Assembly (NCBI RefSeq): GCF_949987515.2
Contig: NC_082696.1
Coordinates: forward strand, 37,118,431 to 37,182,430
Length of the DNA: 64,000 nt
Direction of reading: 5' to 3'
Source: Delphinus delphis
Lineage: Eukaryota; Chordata; Mammalia; Artiodactyla; Delphinidae
Shown: piece by piece, positions 22,480 through 33,400 of the stretch
How positions within the stretch are numbered: position 1 is the stretch's first letter
Layout of the letters: each line of letters begins with the position of its first letter
The notes under the pieces: model-generated
The model's input: only the letters and a program-made list of their open reading frames with translations
Told to the model about the DNA's origin: nothing
The model's database searches: none
Translations under genes and position numbers: made by a program

Positions 22480-23092
22480 TTTTGTTACTTGCAGTGGTTA
22501 TGTTCTATAAAGTCACTGCAAACACCAAGTTATAAATACTGAATCATTGCTCCTATGGGAAAAACAGGGTTAGGTTCCTGTGAGCCTCCACTCACAACAT
22601 TTTCACTAACCATCAATACAATAATCTTGTTTCTGTTTAAAATCACCTCATTTAATAATTTATTGTTATTCATTAACATTGAACTCATGGCCAACAGCAC
22701 TATAATTCATGCCTGAAGGAAGCTTATCTAACACACGCATTTTCTCCATAAGGCACAGAACAGTTTTCATGTACCTAGGAACACTCGTCAGCACTTCAGC
22801 ACTATGTTTGGGGGGTATCTTAACCAGCAAAATCACCAACAAAAGCACCCAAATACAGAAAAACATGGCACTAAATAGACTGAAAAGGGCACTTGTTTAC
22901 TGTACGAGAAGCAAAAGACAGAGCATTGTCTTGTTCAGCCTCAGCTAAGAACATGTACATTGGGTGGCTCAAAATTTTCACTGCTCTGCACACATCCATG
23001 AATAAACATGAAAGCACCATGAGTACTGATTTGGGGCTTATAAAGAAATTTTAGTGGGTGGGCAAATTTGGAACCCACTAATAATGAAGATT
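22480..23092 (+). mobile_element. Probable fossil DNA transposon, family not named
   Basis: The stretch from GTTACTTGCAGTGGTTATGT through GGGTTAGGTTCCTGTGAGCC to the end near GGAACCCACTAATAATGAAG looks like a multi-copy mammalian repeat, and I recall such sequence as a class II (Tigger/mariner-like) element. I could not confirm terminal repeats by eye. A 79-codon frame inside it has no support as a gene. Confidence 0.35.
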
Positions 23093-23198
23093 GTATTTAT
23101 AAAGGGAAGCAGACAGTCTTCATTAAAAATAACTGGAGAGATGAAGAAGAACACAGTTATTTTGGGAATCTGTAAAGAAGTGGATCATCTTGCTGTAG

Positions 23199-23390
23199 AT
23201 CAATGTTTTCAAAGTGTGGTACCTGGACAAGAAGCATCAGCACAACCGGAAATGCCTTAGATGTGTAGATTCTTAGGTCCCACCCCAGACCTGCTAAATC
23301 AAAGTCTCTAGGGAAGGGACTTAGCAATCTATGTTTTAACATGCCTCTCAGGGGAGTATGACCACTGTGGACAGTTCTAGTTGAAGAGTA
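23199..23390 (+). mobile_element. MER5A-type DNA transposon
   Basis: GTTTTCAAAGTGTGGTACCT, GGTCCCACCCCAGACCTGCT, TAGCAATCTATGTTTTAACA and the reversed end near CCACTGTGGACAGTTC match the MER5A order. Confidence 0.75.
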
Positions 23391-23593
23391 ATAATAGGAA
23401 ATAAGGGCAGGTAGGTGAGGTATAATAAAATTTGTCAGTGTTCTGATGGCCAAGTCAACAAAGCTGGGCTTTATCCAATAGTAATAAAAGGGTGAGCAGT
23501 CTTTGGTTTTGCTCTACAGAAGCAAAATAAGTTTGTAAAATTGATAGTTAAGGTTACAAAAAATTGGAAGTAATCTAGAGTAATGACCTAAAG

Positions 23594-23809
23594 CAGGACC
23601 TATCAACATTGGCACTACTGACATCTTGAGTTGGAGATTTTTGTGTTGTTAGGGACATTTCTGTGCATAGTGGGGTATTTAGTAGCACCCTAGGACTCCA
23701 CCCACTAGATGTTAGTAATACCTCCCCTTCATATGACAACCCAAAATGTCTCCCGATGTTACCAAGTGTCCCCTGGGAGGCAAAATTTCCCCTGGTTGAG
23801 AACTACTGA
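23594..23809 (+). mobile_element. MER20 DNA transposon
   Basis: GGACCTATCAACATTGGCAC, GACATTTCTGTGCATAGTGG, CACCCACTAGATGTTAGTAA, AAATGTCTCCCGATGTTACC and the end CCTGGTTGAGAACTACTGA follow MER20 throughout. Same orientation as the copy at 8158. Confidence 0.85.
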
Positions 23810-23844
23810 CTTAGAGAAGTTCTTTTTAATTTGTTTATTAATTT

Positions 23845-23945
23845 ATTCAATTTAATTCAGGCAGTATTTATTAACCACCAATTCGGCCTTAAACTGGGCT
23901 TAGGGTACAGATGCAGAGATAAACAAAGCACAGTTTATTTTGACT
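23845..23945 (-). repeat. L2 3'-end fragment (weak)
   Basis: GGCAGTATTTATTAACCACC and AGATGCAGAGATAAACAAAG fit a reversed L2 end but are strongly diverged. Confidence 0.4.
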
Positions 23946-24465
23946 TTTTTCTAAAGTCTTAGATTTTAGAAACGAATTAACCCATCTTTAAAGGGTGGGA
24001 AATAAGTGTTCTTATTCTAGTTTTATATAGATTAAGCCATCAACCTATAGATTTAGTTTTTGGCACTCTGGATATGAGAAAAATCCAATTTTGAAACCAC
24101 AGAGCTGTCCACAAACGTTAGACTGGAACTATGTTACTGATACACTTTGGTTTTTGTGGGGTCTGCTTTGTCATTTCAAGCTTCATTGAATGCCTGACAT
24201 CACTGAACACAAAGCAATGGGTAAATAGGACAAGAGGTAATCAGCCAGACACTGGCATACTATTCCTTGGCCTTTGGGTCTGATGCTTTGTTTAACTGAC
24301 TAGAGGTCGGTGCTAAACATTCCGAAGTCATGCAAGAATCACAGTGATTGAAGAAAACCTTAACTAGGCCAAAACTTCATTTTATAGAATAGAATAGTGA
24401 GGACACAAAACGACATCACTGCTTGCTTATTATTGTACCTCTACTGTGAAACTGGAGTCTGAAAA
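23946..24465. other. Unassigned stretch, no gene seen
   Basis: No gene or repeat recognised. Confidence 0.35.
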
Positions 24466-24553
24466 TTGTGTCTATATGTATGTGTGTATGCAGGTATGTG
24501 CACACACACGTATAATATATATATAGATAGATATATATCTATCTCTATCTCAA
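24466..24553 (+). repeat. Compound low-complexity tract (TG/CA, TA, TAGA)
   Basis: Alternating pyrimidine-purine runs, including CACACACACG, ATATATATATAG and ATAGATATATATCTATCTCT. Confidence 0.9.
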
Positions 24554-25004
24554 AGGAAGTTTTTAGCAAGAGCTCCATAAATATAGAGCATAAATATGTA
24601 AAACAGTAGTTGAGAGGAAGTCTTGATCTGTAGATGATGTGAGCATAGAATTTCTTGTCCAAACCAGGTCATTTTTGGAGTGAAGTATAGTAGAATAACA
24701 AAGGAAGATGAAGACTGACCTGGGCAAACAAAGATTTATGATCATTTTAGCTACAGAGAATTAGAAATTCAATTTTGTAATTTCGGGAGATACTGATTCA
24801 ATGAGTCCAGCCAGGACTCTGGGAATCTTCATATTCAAAAAGATCTAAGAGTGGTTATAATCGTGCATCGTGGAGACAGAGCCTGGCTGCATGGATACAG
24901 AGTGACATTAGAGGGAGGAAGCCTCCCAACAGGTCATTAAACTGCCTCAAGGAACTGTGGGAGGGCTGTCAGTGGTTAAGGGACTCCTGTTTCTCCTTTC
25001 ACAG
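24554..25004. other. Unassigned stretch, no gene seen
   Basis: It ends with a splice-acceptor-like tract, CTCCTGTTTCTCCTTTCACAG at its right edge (19 of 21 bases are the pyrimidine tract and AG). See the open segment that follows. Confidence 0.3.
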
Positions 25005-25300
25005 CTTCTCAAAGCACTTGGTCCATCTCCCTGACATGCCCAGTCCTGCTGGTGACTTTTGCCCTACAGCCAGACTTTAAAAAATGCCCAGTGGAACATT
25101 TTACACCTCGTAGCTGGCTACAAGAGTATATATTCAGGTGTGGAGCCCTTTCCACTTCTGACACAAGTCTCACTTGGCCAGATATTTGGCACCATGATCT
25201 TATTTTCTGCAGCAATTGTCTCCATTGGATGTCTTTACAATTTCAGGGATGTTATTTTTTAAACAGCAGAAGTCAAATTAATACCTTGGTCATTCAGTAA
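25005..25300 (+). other. Exon-like open segment, no known protein
   Basis: One frame stays open for about 98 codons from just after the AG at 25003-25004 to a stop at 25298-25300. An overlapping frame (25059-25262) is also open and includes a hydrophobic stretch, IFGTMILFSAAIVSIGCLYN. I recognise no protein in either frame, and no clear donor site ends the segment before the stop. It may be a terminal exon, a decayed retrocopy or chance, with chance the most likely. Confidence 0.2.
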
Positions 25301-25362
25301 CATCAATGGCTTATAGTTAGAAATCAAGTTCAAAGGAACTTAAAAAGTGAGTAAAAGAGTCA

Positions 25363-25855
25363 TGTGGTACATATATACAGTGGAATATTACTCAGCCATA
25401 ACAAGGAACAAAATAATGCCATTTGCAGAGACATGGATGGACCTAGAGATTGTCATTCAGAGTGAAGTAAGTCAGAAAGAGAAAGACAAAAATCATATAA
25501 TATCACTTATATGTGGAATCTAGAAAAAGTATACAGATGAACTTATTTGCAAAGCAGAAATAGAATCACAGATGTAGAAAACAAACTTATGGTTACCAAG
25601 GGGGGAAGCGGGGGAGTGGGATGAATTGAGAGGTTGGGATTGACATATATACACTACTATGTATAAAACAGATAACTAATGAGAACCTACTGTATAGCAC
25701 AGGGAACTCTACTCAATGCTCTATGGTGACCTAGATGGGAAGGGAATCTAAAACAGAGTGGATATATGTATACATATGGCTGATTCACTTACAGCAGAAA
25801 CTAACACACCACTGTAAAGCCACTATACTCCAATAAAAATTAACAATAAAAAAGA
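25363..25855 (+). mobile_element. 5'-truncated L1 (3' end only)
   Basis: It begins in the last codons of ORF2 (GTGGAATATTACTCAGCCAT) and runs through a full cetartiodactyl-type 3'UTR to ACTCCAATAAAAATTAACAA. It is flanked by a perfect 14-bp duplication, GAGTAAAAGAGTCA at 25349 and 25856. No coding capacity. Confidence 0.96.
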
Positions 25856-25869
25856 GAGTAAAAGAGTCA

Positions 25870-26184
25870 AACCACTGTAAACAATTGTGTATCACAAGCA
25901 AATACTGCCCTCACACATTAGCCCTTGTTCATCTCAGTAATTTTTGTGATTAAAATGGACTACTGATGGTACCTGATAGAGAGGCACCTAATTTAATCAT
26001 GAAGTGAGATCAAATTATCAATATAATCTTATAAAGTCTTACATAGCACCATTTATTCTTGGTGAAGATGATCCAGAATCACTCTGTGCAATATTTGTAT
26101 GTCTTTAATCCAATTTGAATACTTCTCAATTCCCTGCTCATGTCAGCTTTTTTAGGTTGCTGCCATGGTATACTTATTTTTTTC
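25870..26184. other. Unassigned stretch, no gene seen
   Basis: AT-rich DNA with no signal recognised. Confidence 0.35.
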
Positions 26185-26385
26185 ATTTATTCAGATGACA
26201 TATATTGATTGCCCATGACATACTAGGTGATAAGATTACAATAGTGAACAAACATACCAAGTTCACTGCTCTATGAATTTTAGTTTCTAGGTCTGGGGAG
26301 ACAGATATTTAACACATATAGACAATTTCAGAGAATGAGTACTACGAAGAAAACTCTTTGGGATAAAAGTATTACTATTATGTTC
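26185..26385 (-). repeat. L2 LINE fragment, part 1 (3' end)
   Basis: TTCAGATGACATATATTGAT, then ATAGTGAACAAACATACCAA and GGGGAGACAGATATTTAACA give the reversed L2 3' end. A MIR interrupts it and it continues at 26640. Confidence 0.65.
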
Positions 26386-26389
26386 TCAG

Positions 26390-26625
26390 AGAGTAGCTAA
26401 GACTGATAGTTCATGTTTATTGAATACTCTCACTGTATGAGCCCATAGCTAAGAATGTTACTCCCATGAAATCATTTCAGATTTACATAAACTTTCTGAA
26501 GTTAGTATAATTAATATTCCTATTTTACTACTGGGGGACTAAGAGTCAGAGAAATAGAGTAACTTAAGGTCATTCAGATATTAAGGGGAAGGGCCAAGAT
26601 TTAAAGCCAAGCCAGCTGCTTGTCC
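26390..26625 (-). repeat. MIR SINE
   Basis: CATGTTTATTGAATACTCTC, CTATTTTACTACTGGGGGAC, AGTAACTTAAGGTCATTCAG and GGGCCAAGATTTAAAGCCAA are the reversed MIR in order. It lies inside an L2. Confidence 0.7.
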
Positions 26626-26639
26626 AAGCTTCTCATGCA

Positions 26640-27380
26640 AGTCCATGTATGGAAGACAGAGTGATGACAACGAAATAACTGAGAGATAAATCTACGATAA
26701 GTACAGAAGTGGAGAGGGGTGGACACATAAGAGGTAAGAATCAGAAAAGCTTTCCTGGAAACTGACATCAGAGCCAAGTGAGTGGTTAAATAGAGTTTAG
26801 CCAAGAGAAGTAAGGATGAAGGGGCCCTTCAGGCAGAGGGAACAACATGTGTGTGGCGGCAAAAGCACGCCCATCCCTCCAGTGAGACAGGAGCGTAAGT
26901 ACAGGAGGCTGCAGGAGGTGGGGGAGGATGGCAAGGGATAAAAGTAGAGACAGGCAGAGGTCAAACTGTGGAGGGCCTTGTGTGCCACGCTAGAGAGTTT
27001 GATTTTATTCTGGAGCTAACAGGGAGCCACTGAAGTGTTTCAAGCTGGTAAATGACCTTATACGATTTGCCCTTTTAGAAAGATCACCCTGTTGCCAGTG
27101 TCCAAAGTGCATTGGAGAGAGTCAGGCAGGCAGCCAGAAAAAATGGTTTGGGACAGTTTATCTGTGGGGCAGTCAAGAGTTGATGATTTATGTCAGCCAG
27201 CAACTGTGAGGATGGATGTCATCTCTAGTAATGAGGTGAGGGAGGCAAAAGTCATATGACTCGGTGACTGCGAAGGGAAAGGGAGCTTGGGGGAGAAGTC
27301 ATGGTGGAGTCCCCAGTTTCTGGCTTGAGGGTCGGTTGAATGGTGATACTATTGGGGGAACAACAAAATCGGGTGAAGCA
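26640..27380 (-). repeat. L2 LINE fragment, part 2 (ORF2 region)
   Basis: CCTTCAGGCAGAGGGAACAA, GGAGGGCCTTGTGTGCCACG, GAGTTTGATTTTATTCTGGA, AGGGAGCCACTGAAGTGTTT and AGAAAGATCACCCTG are the reversed C-terminal coding part of L2 ORF2 (CR1-clade LINE). No open frame survives. Confidence 0.75.
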
Positions 27381-27384
27381 GATG

Positions 27385-27550
27385 AGGCAAATTGCTAACT
27401 GCTAGGCTTCAGTTTCCTCATCTGCAAAATGAGGAGAAAAAATCATATTTACCTCATTGATTATGGGGAAGACTAATGAACTGGAAAATATCTGAGCCAT
27501 TTAGGATAATTCTGGGCACATGCCAAAAAGCCATAAATTATATCAGTGCC
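27385..27550 (+). repeat. MIR SINE fragment
   Basis: CTTCAGTTTCCTCATCTGCA, AAAATGAGGAG, then TCATATTTACCTCATTGATT and GGATAATTCTGGGCACATGC follow MIR on the plus strand. Confidence 0.8.
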
Positions 27551-28220
27551 ACGAACAACAGACTTTACATAATTCTGTTGCATGCTCTCTTTCTTTCACA
27601 AAGGTTAAAGTTATTGCCCCAAATAAACTGAAGTTGGCAATACAAATTTAAGCAAAGAAATGTGAAATTTATAACAGGAAATAAATGCTGCTCCCATTAT
27701 ATAGCAAGTCTTAGTCCCTTTAATGGCTATTAGTGAAACGGAGCAGGACCCTGTGGTCCTGGCCCCCCCATGTCCTCAGCCTGCCTTTTGTCGTGGAAAA
27801 ACTTTAGCCAAAGAATAAGTTTAATCAGAGAAGTAAGAAAATGCAGAAACAAAGGAAAACAGTCCAATAAGACTAAATAATAATAGTTTAGTCATTAAGC
27901 AAAGTCAAGGACCTTTAGTTCCTCTTCAAGGGCTATAGATAATATTCTGAGCCATATCCCGGGAGCTGTCTTATAGATACTGAAACCCCTACCAGGAGGA
28001 AGAAGTTAACTACATGATGGCCAGTCTGTAGCCATGGCATAAGCTGCCACAGTTGCGAGAACTGGTCTCAAAGAAATGGGAACAAACTGACCCTGGAACT
28101 GAAGATTAATTGTACTTAAAACAATCAAGATGACACTGGTCAGACCACCACGTGACTAATTTCAAGATGATGGTCAGAGCTGACTGTGCTCTTTCTGCAA
28201 TGTAGCCCCCTCCCTTCACC

Positions 28221-28227
28221 TATAAAA
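28221..28227 (+). promoter_or_regulatory. TATA box of the solo LTR
   Basis: TATAAAA, preceded by a CT-rich stretch (CCCCCTCCCTTCACC). It is placed 91 bases before the polyA signal, as in a compact LTR promoter. Activity is not shown. Confidence 0.7.
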
Positions 28228-28317
28228 GCTCTTGCCCCCTGATTGTCAGTGTCAGTTACAGGGGAGTCGGCCTTCAGACAGGAGTCTGCCCCCCACCCCC
28301 AGCTGGCCAGCCTCTGA

Positions 28318-28323
28318 AATAAA
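28318..28323 (+). promoter_or_regulatory. PolyA signal of the solo LTR
   Basis: AATAAA followed after about 20 bases by a T-rich stretch (GATCTTGCTTCTTTATTGGC), the normal R/U5 arrangement. Confidence 0.7.
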
Positions 28324-28404
28324 GCAACAACTTTTCCACTGATCTTGCTTCTTTATTGGCTTTAGAGCAGCGAGCTGCCGGACCGCCACTTTTGGTAACA
28401 TTAG

Positions 28405-28882
28405 AGCATTATTTATTTACTCTGTATGTGGGGTATAGTTGAGGATAGAGAAATCCCATAGCTCCAGGAAACTTGCCTGCTTTATATTCTCTGCCATTAG
28501 CTATGAGCTTCTGACACAGAATCTTATGACATGGACTACCTCAATATTGTATAGCTTCCGCGGATTTGCAAAGACCTATCAGGGCATATCCTCAAGATAA
28601 ATCTTCCAAGCTATGAGCACTTTATCCAGAAGTGTACCAGAATGGGGCTGGGCCCTTCAGACAGAGCAGAGTTTTAGCCCATATTTATTTCAATTTGGCT
28701 AGGTGCCTGTCTGCTGATGATTTCAGTTACAACTGATAGAAAGAGAAAAGTTAGAAAATGAATAAAATATAGATTGCCCATGAATTAATTTTACCCCTTT
28801 TTCCTCTTAGAGAGGAAGCACCGATCAAGGATATAAACAATATAAACTGCATTTTCTTCTCCCCACAGTCAGTAGTCTTTTA
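28405..28882. other. Unassigned stretch, no gene seen
   Basis: No gene or repeat recognised. Confidence 0.35.
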
Positions 28883-28900
28883 AATAATATATTGATTGGA

Positions 28901-29240
28901 CTTCTCTGGTGACGCAGTGGTTAAGAATCTGCCTGCCAACGCAGGGGACGTGGAACATGGGACCCTGGTCCAGGAAGATCCCACATGCCGCGGAGCAACT
29001 AAGCCCGTGCGCCACAACTACTGAGCCTGAGCTCTAGAGCCCGCGAGCCACATCTACTGAGCCTGCATGCAACAACTACTGAAGCCCGTGCACCTAGAGC
29101 CCGTGTTCCACAACGAGAGAAGCCGTTGCAGTGAGAGCCTGCGCACCACAATGAAGACTAGCCCCCGCTCGCCGCAACTAGAGAAAGCCCGTGCACAGCA
29201 ACAAAGACCCAATGCAGCCAAAAATAAATTAAAAGAAAAT
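28901..29240 (+). mobile_element. Long CHR-family SINE
   Basis: The longer form of the family, about 340 bp. It has the same tRNA-like head (CTTCTCTGGTGACGCAGTGG) and CACATGCCGCGGAGCAACTA, but with an extended body of repeated GAGCC/CAACTACTGA units and the tail GACCCAATGCAGCCAAAAAT. It is flanked by a perfect 18-bp duplication, AATAATATATTGATTGGA at 28883 and 29241. The 84-codon frame inside is not a gene. Confidence 0.95.
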
Positions 29241-29258
29241 AATAATATATTGATTGGA

Positions 29259-29869
29259 TATAGGATTACTGTAAAGCATCTGTCTTATACCTTTTATATG
29301 AATGCAAAAAGAATTAGGTAACTGCATTACCTCAATCATAAATCTGACAGAGAGAAAAAAAGAAATGTTGTTCCTAAAAACTATCTACAGTCTAAGACAC
29401 CTCTAAATGCAAATACACCATTTTGGTTCCACTGTAAATAAATCGATCGATTAATTTAATGTGTCTGAAAACAAAGTGAAGACATACTTTCATTACCTTA
29501 CAGTTAGGGGATAACAAAATGTGTGTGTTCATACTAAAGCACTGAGAAGCTTAGAATGGAATAATGTAAATAACGTATGCAAATACTCATGTCTGGCTTA
29601 AAAGTAACATTTAGGGACGAAGATTCCTGACCAGTGTTAAGTGGAAATTAAATTATTTTTTTGTGCCTAAAGAACAAAAGCATTTAGCATTTTTAAAAAT
29701 TATCAAGACCTTTTCTGTTTGGCTGATTTTTATTATTCAGTAACCATCAACCTATTCTCCTTAATGGTAGACATGAAGATATTCAAGCCTTCATCCACCT
29801 GCTGCTACAGAAAAGTTCAGTGTATGATATCTCACTCTTGGATATGAGGCAAGGATCCCAAGGGTGTGC
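29259..29869. other. Unassigned stretch, no gene seen
   Basis: AT-rich DNA with nothing recognised. Confidence 0.35.
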
Positions 29870-29989
29870 ATTAGTTAGAATACGGTTAAGTGATGTAACA
29901 CGTAGATACCAAAATACATAAAGCCTCAAACTTAAGAGTTTATTTCCTTTATCTTTAACAGTTCCTGATCTGCAGGTGGGTTTCTTCCT
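29870..29989 (+). repeat. Old interspersed repeat, left half (family not named)
   Basis: ATTAGTTAGAATACGGTTAA and TAAGAGTTTATTTCCTTTAT look like the left part of a common mammalian repeat. Its right part appears at 30640-30890, after the Charlie element. Confidence 0.4.
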
Positions 29990-30630
29990 CAATGGTGGTT
30001 CTCAAAATTTTTTATCTCAAGACTTGTTTAGACTCTTTTCCCAAACAAAAATTTGGTGAGAAGAGTGACATTGTTTTACATTTTTGTGACTCTCTTTAAT
30101 GTCTGGCTTAATAGAAGACAGCTGGACTTCATATGTACTTTTTCATTTAATCTTTTGTGATATGTTGTTTTGGTTGTAATATATTAAAAGAATACAGTCT
30201 CACAATGAAATATACTAAACAAAGGGAGAGCAATTTCACAGCCCTTTCAGATGCTTGTGAACATTTCAAATAAAAGTGGACATTCTTCTTTGATACTATA
30301 TCCAAACTTGACAAGTGGCAGTTTTTTAAAGGTTAGTTGCAATGTGGAATCTGGACCGTATCAGTGAACATTCATCCTTTTTTATATTAAAATGCATTGG
30401 CATGTCTTGCATGTTGAATAACATCATGTATGGGTCATTTGGAAATTACTGGTTTGCTGAGTTATGCAGATCTCCCAAATGTTAACTTATATCACTATAC
30501 AATATTAAAAGTCACATTTACTAGTATCACTGATGTTTTCTTCAGTGTTATGGTAAAAATACTTTTTAGTTCACAGACTTCCTGAAAGGGTCTCTGAAAC
30601 CCCTAGGTGTTCCCAAATGATATTTAATGC
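29990..30630 (+). mobile_element. hAT-Charlie DNA transposon (about 640 bp, internally deleted)
   Basis: It begins near GTGGTTCTCAAAATTTTTTA. The interior carries Charlie-type sequence: GGTGAGAAGAGTGACATTGT, TTTAATGTCTGGCTTAATAG, TGATATGTTGTTTTGGTTGT and TACTGGTTTGCTGAGTTATG. It ends near TCTGAAACCCCTAGGTGTTC. No transposase frame is present, so it was a passive, non-autonomous copy. Confidence 0.75.
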
Positions 30631-30639
30631 ACCACCGCC

Positions 30640-30890
30640 CCATACTATGATTCAGAGACCTTGGCTCCTAGCTTGCGGCTTCCCTATTCTCCTTAAGACT
30701 TCATCTGCCCAGCCAGTAGAAGAAGAAAGAGGCTAGATAGCACACTTGATTCTTAAAACAAAATCATTTCCCTGAAATGCCACACATTATTTCTGCGTGT
30801 ATTCCATTAGTGTAAACTAGTTATACAGTCACGTGTAGATGCAAGGGAGGGAGGCAGGAAATGTAGCCCCTGGGAAATACCTTGTCATCT
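30640..30890 (+). repeat. Old interspersed repeat, right half (family not named)
   Basis: TGCCACACATTATTTCTGCG and then ATGCAAGGGAGGGAGGCAGG followed by AAATGTAG resemble the end of a widespread mammalian repeat. With 29870-29989 this suggests the Charlie landed inside it. Confidence 0.4.
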
Positions 30891-33284
30891 TGTTGCTAAA
30901 ATGCTCTCATATCATAGCTGTATATATGTTGGGCAACAGGAGGAATTCTTTCAACCTCAGCTGCTTGATAAGTTCAGAGTAACTTCTTAAGGAAGTTCTA
31001 AATGGGGGTGAACAAAGAGAAGGTAGGTCCGCACAAATGAGATGCAGCCATAAATCTGCTGCATCACTGAACCACTGGGGCACAAGTAGCCACAGTGGCT
31101 GCACCTGGTTTCTGTTCATCCTTACATTAATCACCCAAAAACGCAGCAGATTTCTCAGGGTTTTTTTTCTTGCAATTTTGTTAGAAAAGTAATAATTGCA
31201 TGTAGTAAAAACGTATAAAAACCGTTTCAAAGGATATATAAAATGAACAGTAAAATTTTCCCTCTCCTCTAGTAACTCATCCTCTACTCTTCCCCTGGGT
31301 AAGCTCAGTGAAAATTCTGGCATTTTTCCCCTAGAATTTTTGGTTTTTTCCTTAAAACTTAAAAAGTCAGGCTAACAGAGAAATTACTGTGATAGGGGAC
31401 ATTGGGATTTTACAAGATAATGGAGCTACAATAATATTTCACAAGGGTAAGCCAGGTTCCTTTCATAATGTCTTGCCTGATGTACAAGTGACATTGTAGT
31501 TCAAACACTGGATTTCTTGATGGTTTTTGCAAAAGGATACCTGAGACACTTTCTTTTGTTAGAAGTCTTTTCTCATAGAAATAATAATCAAGTACAGTAC
31601 TGATTCTGCAATCAGAGAGTTAACCTTCTATACTTCTAGGCTTCTTAAAAGGTACAAGTAATATCCTGCCTTTTTCCTACACTGAACTGTCGTGTTACAA
31701 TCTTTACTGTATTTAAAACCTGCATCAGCTAGAGTCCAATCCTAAAAAGAGAAAGTACTTTAAGACTTTTGGAAACTAAATTTGTAAAGCAGGGAATCGA
31801 TCACATACACGATGAGTGAATGGAGAAGTTGAACTGAGAATATTGAGGAAAAGCAAAAACTAGCAGCGGCGGAAAGCTATTTCTAATCCTAGGCTAGAGA
31901 CAGAGAACGGAGGCAGTGCTGTTGGAGCCCTGACTGGAGGCCGTTGTTAGAATCTGGATCCACAGCAAGTACAACCAGCAGGACATGGAGGAGACCATGG
32001 TGGTCATGGTTGGGGTCTCTGGCACTCAGGAAAAGGAAAAGAAAAAGAAATACCTGGATTCTCATTTCTTTTTGCCAATATTCCAGCAACGTTAAGAGTT
32101 CCACTGGCTAAACTTAGAAGACAGATGCCATGGAGCCTGAAAGGGTCAGCTCTCTTGAGATTTACAGCAGAGCACTAATATCCCAGGGTCTTATTCCTAG
32201 CTCCCAGAGATACAATGACAGGAGACCTGGCAGGATAGACCAGCATGAGCTCAGCCAATGCTCAGTGATCAGTGAAGGGCACAGGGCCGTTGACATAAAA
32301 CTCTATGAGGCTGGAAAGAGAGGACACAGAGTGAAAAAGAAAAAAAAACAAAAAAGGAAAAGGGAAGAAATGGATCTAAGTATCAAAGGTGGTGGGATCT
32401 AGACCTCCTGAGTTCAGCCTCCACTAGCAAAAAAGAGGTTTGATAGATGTTATATTGTTTGGGTCTTGGGCCTATTTAGAGCATCAGAAATTTCCACCAG
32501 GCACAGCTGAGCTACTGCTTTCCCTGTAGAATCAGCGTGTCTACTCCAGCGCCCATGCTGGCAGCTAGACCAGAGGCTTCAGGCTTCCCACTACACTCCA
32601 GAATTGACCTTGAGGGGGTAGCCCTGCTAGATTGGGTAACACGTTCCTTCCCTGTAGCCTGTGCAAAATCAGAGTGACTCAGCTACAGGTAGGTTCATGA
32701 AGGGTTTCACACTTCCCAGGGAAGGACTTGCCTAAGCCCTCTCACCTCATGACGTGGGCCTTACTTCCCCACCCACCCCTGGTTGGACAGGCTCATGGCT
32801 GTCTCATTCTTTAATTGAACAGGACGTCAAAGCCCACAGCTCTGCAGCACCACAAACTAAATTTCATCTCCCTCACCATTTCCATCTTCAACTTCCAGGA
32901 AGATGTCAGTGCTGGTGTGAGAAGATCAGTTATGAACTAAAAAATTATTCTGAAGGGCCTGGCCAGTGTGGCTGGGTGACTTTAGAAAGTATAACTTATA
33001 GTGACTGACAGTGTCCAAAAGGATTAGAAATTTCACTTGGCTTCTGGAATTCAGATCCCTGCCGGCATAGTTGACATGTTTGGCATGTTCAGATAAGCCT
33101 GGCTCTTCTCTCTTGTGATTCCAGAAAGCACTGAGACCACAGATATGTAAAAGAAAAGAGATTTGAGTCTCATGGGAGGAGATTGTAGAGTCTTTCTCTG
33201 AACTTCACTGAGGTCCTAAAGTCATTTCCGTCTTGTACTAATAATGAATTATACTCATCACACATCATTGCAATTACATTTTAA
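30891..33284. other. Unassigned 2.4 kb, no gene seen
   Basis: Mostly unrecognised. It includes a 138-codon minus-strand frame at 30907-31323 (starts MPEFSLSLPRGRVEDELLEE) with no recognisable domain, and a short A/G-rich tract near 32328-32370. GC content is somewhat higher at 31890-32300 and 32500-32960. I cannot assign these; old LTR or other fossil repeats are possible. Confidence 0.35.
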
Positions 33285-33400
33285 TTACCCGTCTTCTCTG
33301 CTAGACTTTTGAAAATATGAGCAGAAGACCTGAGTCTGGCTTGCTCACTGCCCTGAACCTTGGACCCAAGGCATATAACTGATGCTTACGAATAGTTGTT
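33285..33400 (+). repeat. L2 3'-end fragment
   Basis: TTCTCTGCTAGACTTTTGAA, GTCTGGCTTGCTCACTGCCC and TGCTTACGAATAGTTGTTGA fit the L2 3' end. A GA-rich run follows it. Confidence 0.5.

Larger units (their letters stand above)
27734..28400 (+). mobile_element. Solo LTR of a gammaretrovirus-like endogenous retrovirus
   Basis: A complete 667-bp LTR from TGAAACGGAGCAGGACC to TTTTGGTAACA, with the TG...CA ends usual for retroviral LTRs. It is flanked by a 4-bp duplication, TTAG at 27730-27733 and 28401-28404, the length typical of gammaretroviruses. TATAAAA lies at 28221-28227 and AATAAA at 28318-28323, giving a U3-R-U5 layout with R starting near 28245. No internal viral sequence adjoins, so it arose by recombination between two LTRs. 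Orientation follows from the TATA and polyA order. Confidence 0.92.

Noticed and set aside
28405..28882. Internal proviral genes next to the LTR at 27734-28400
   Set aside because: No primer-binding site, gag, pol or env-like sequence follows, and the 4-bp duplication directly bounds the LTR. It is a solo LTR.
29067..29321. 84-codon frame rich in charged residues
   Set aside because: It lies in the long CHR SINE and runs through its tail into the flank.
30907..31323. 138-codon minus-strand frame possibly coding
   Set aside because: No domain or family recognised and nothing around it supports a gene. Left as unassigned.
32130..32402. 90-codon frame ending in a Lys/Arg-rich tail (KKKKKQKRKREE), possible nuclear protein
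   Set aside because: The basic tail is the translation of an A/G-rich tract; the rest has no recognisable similarity.
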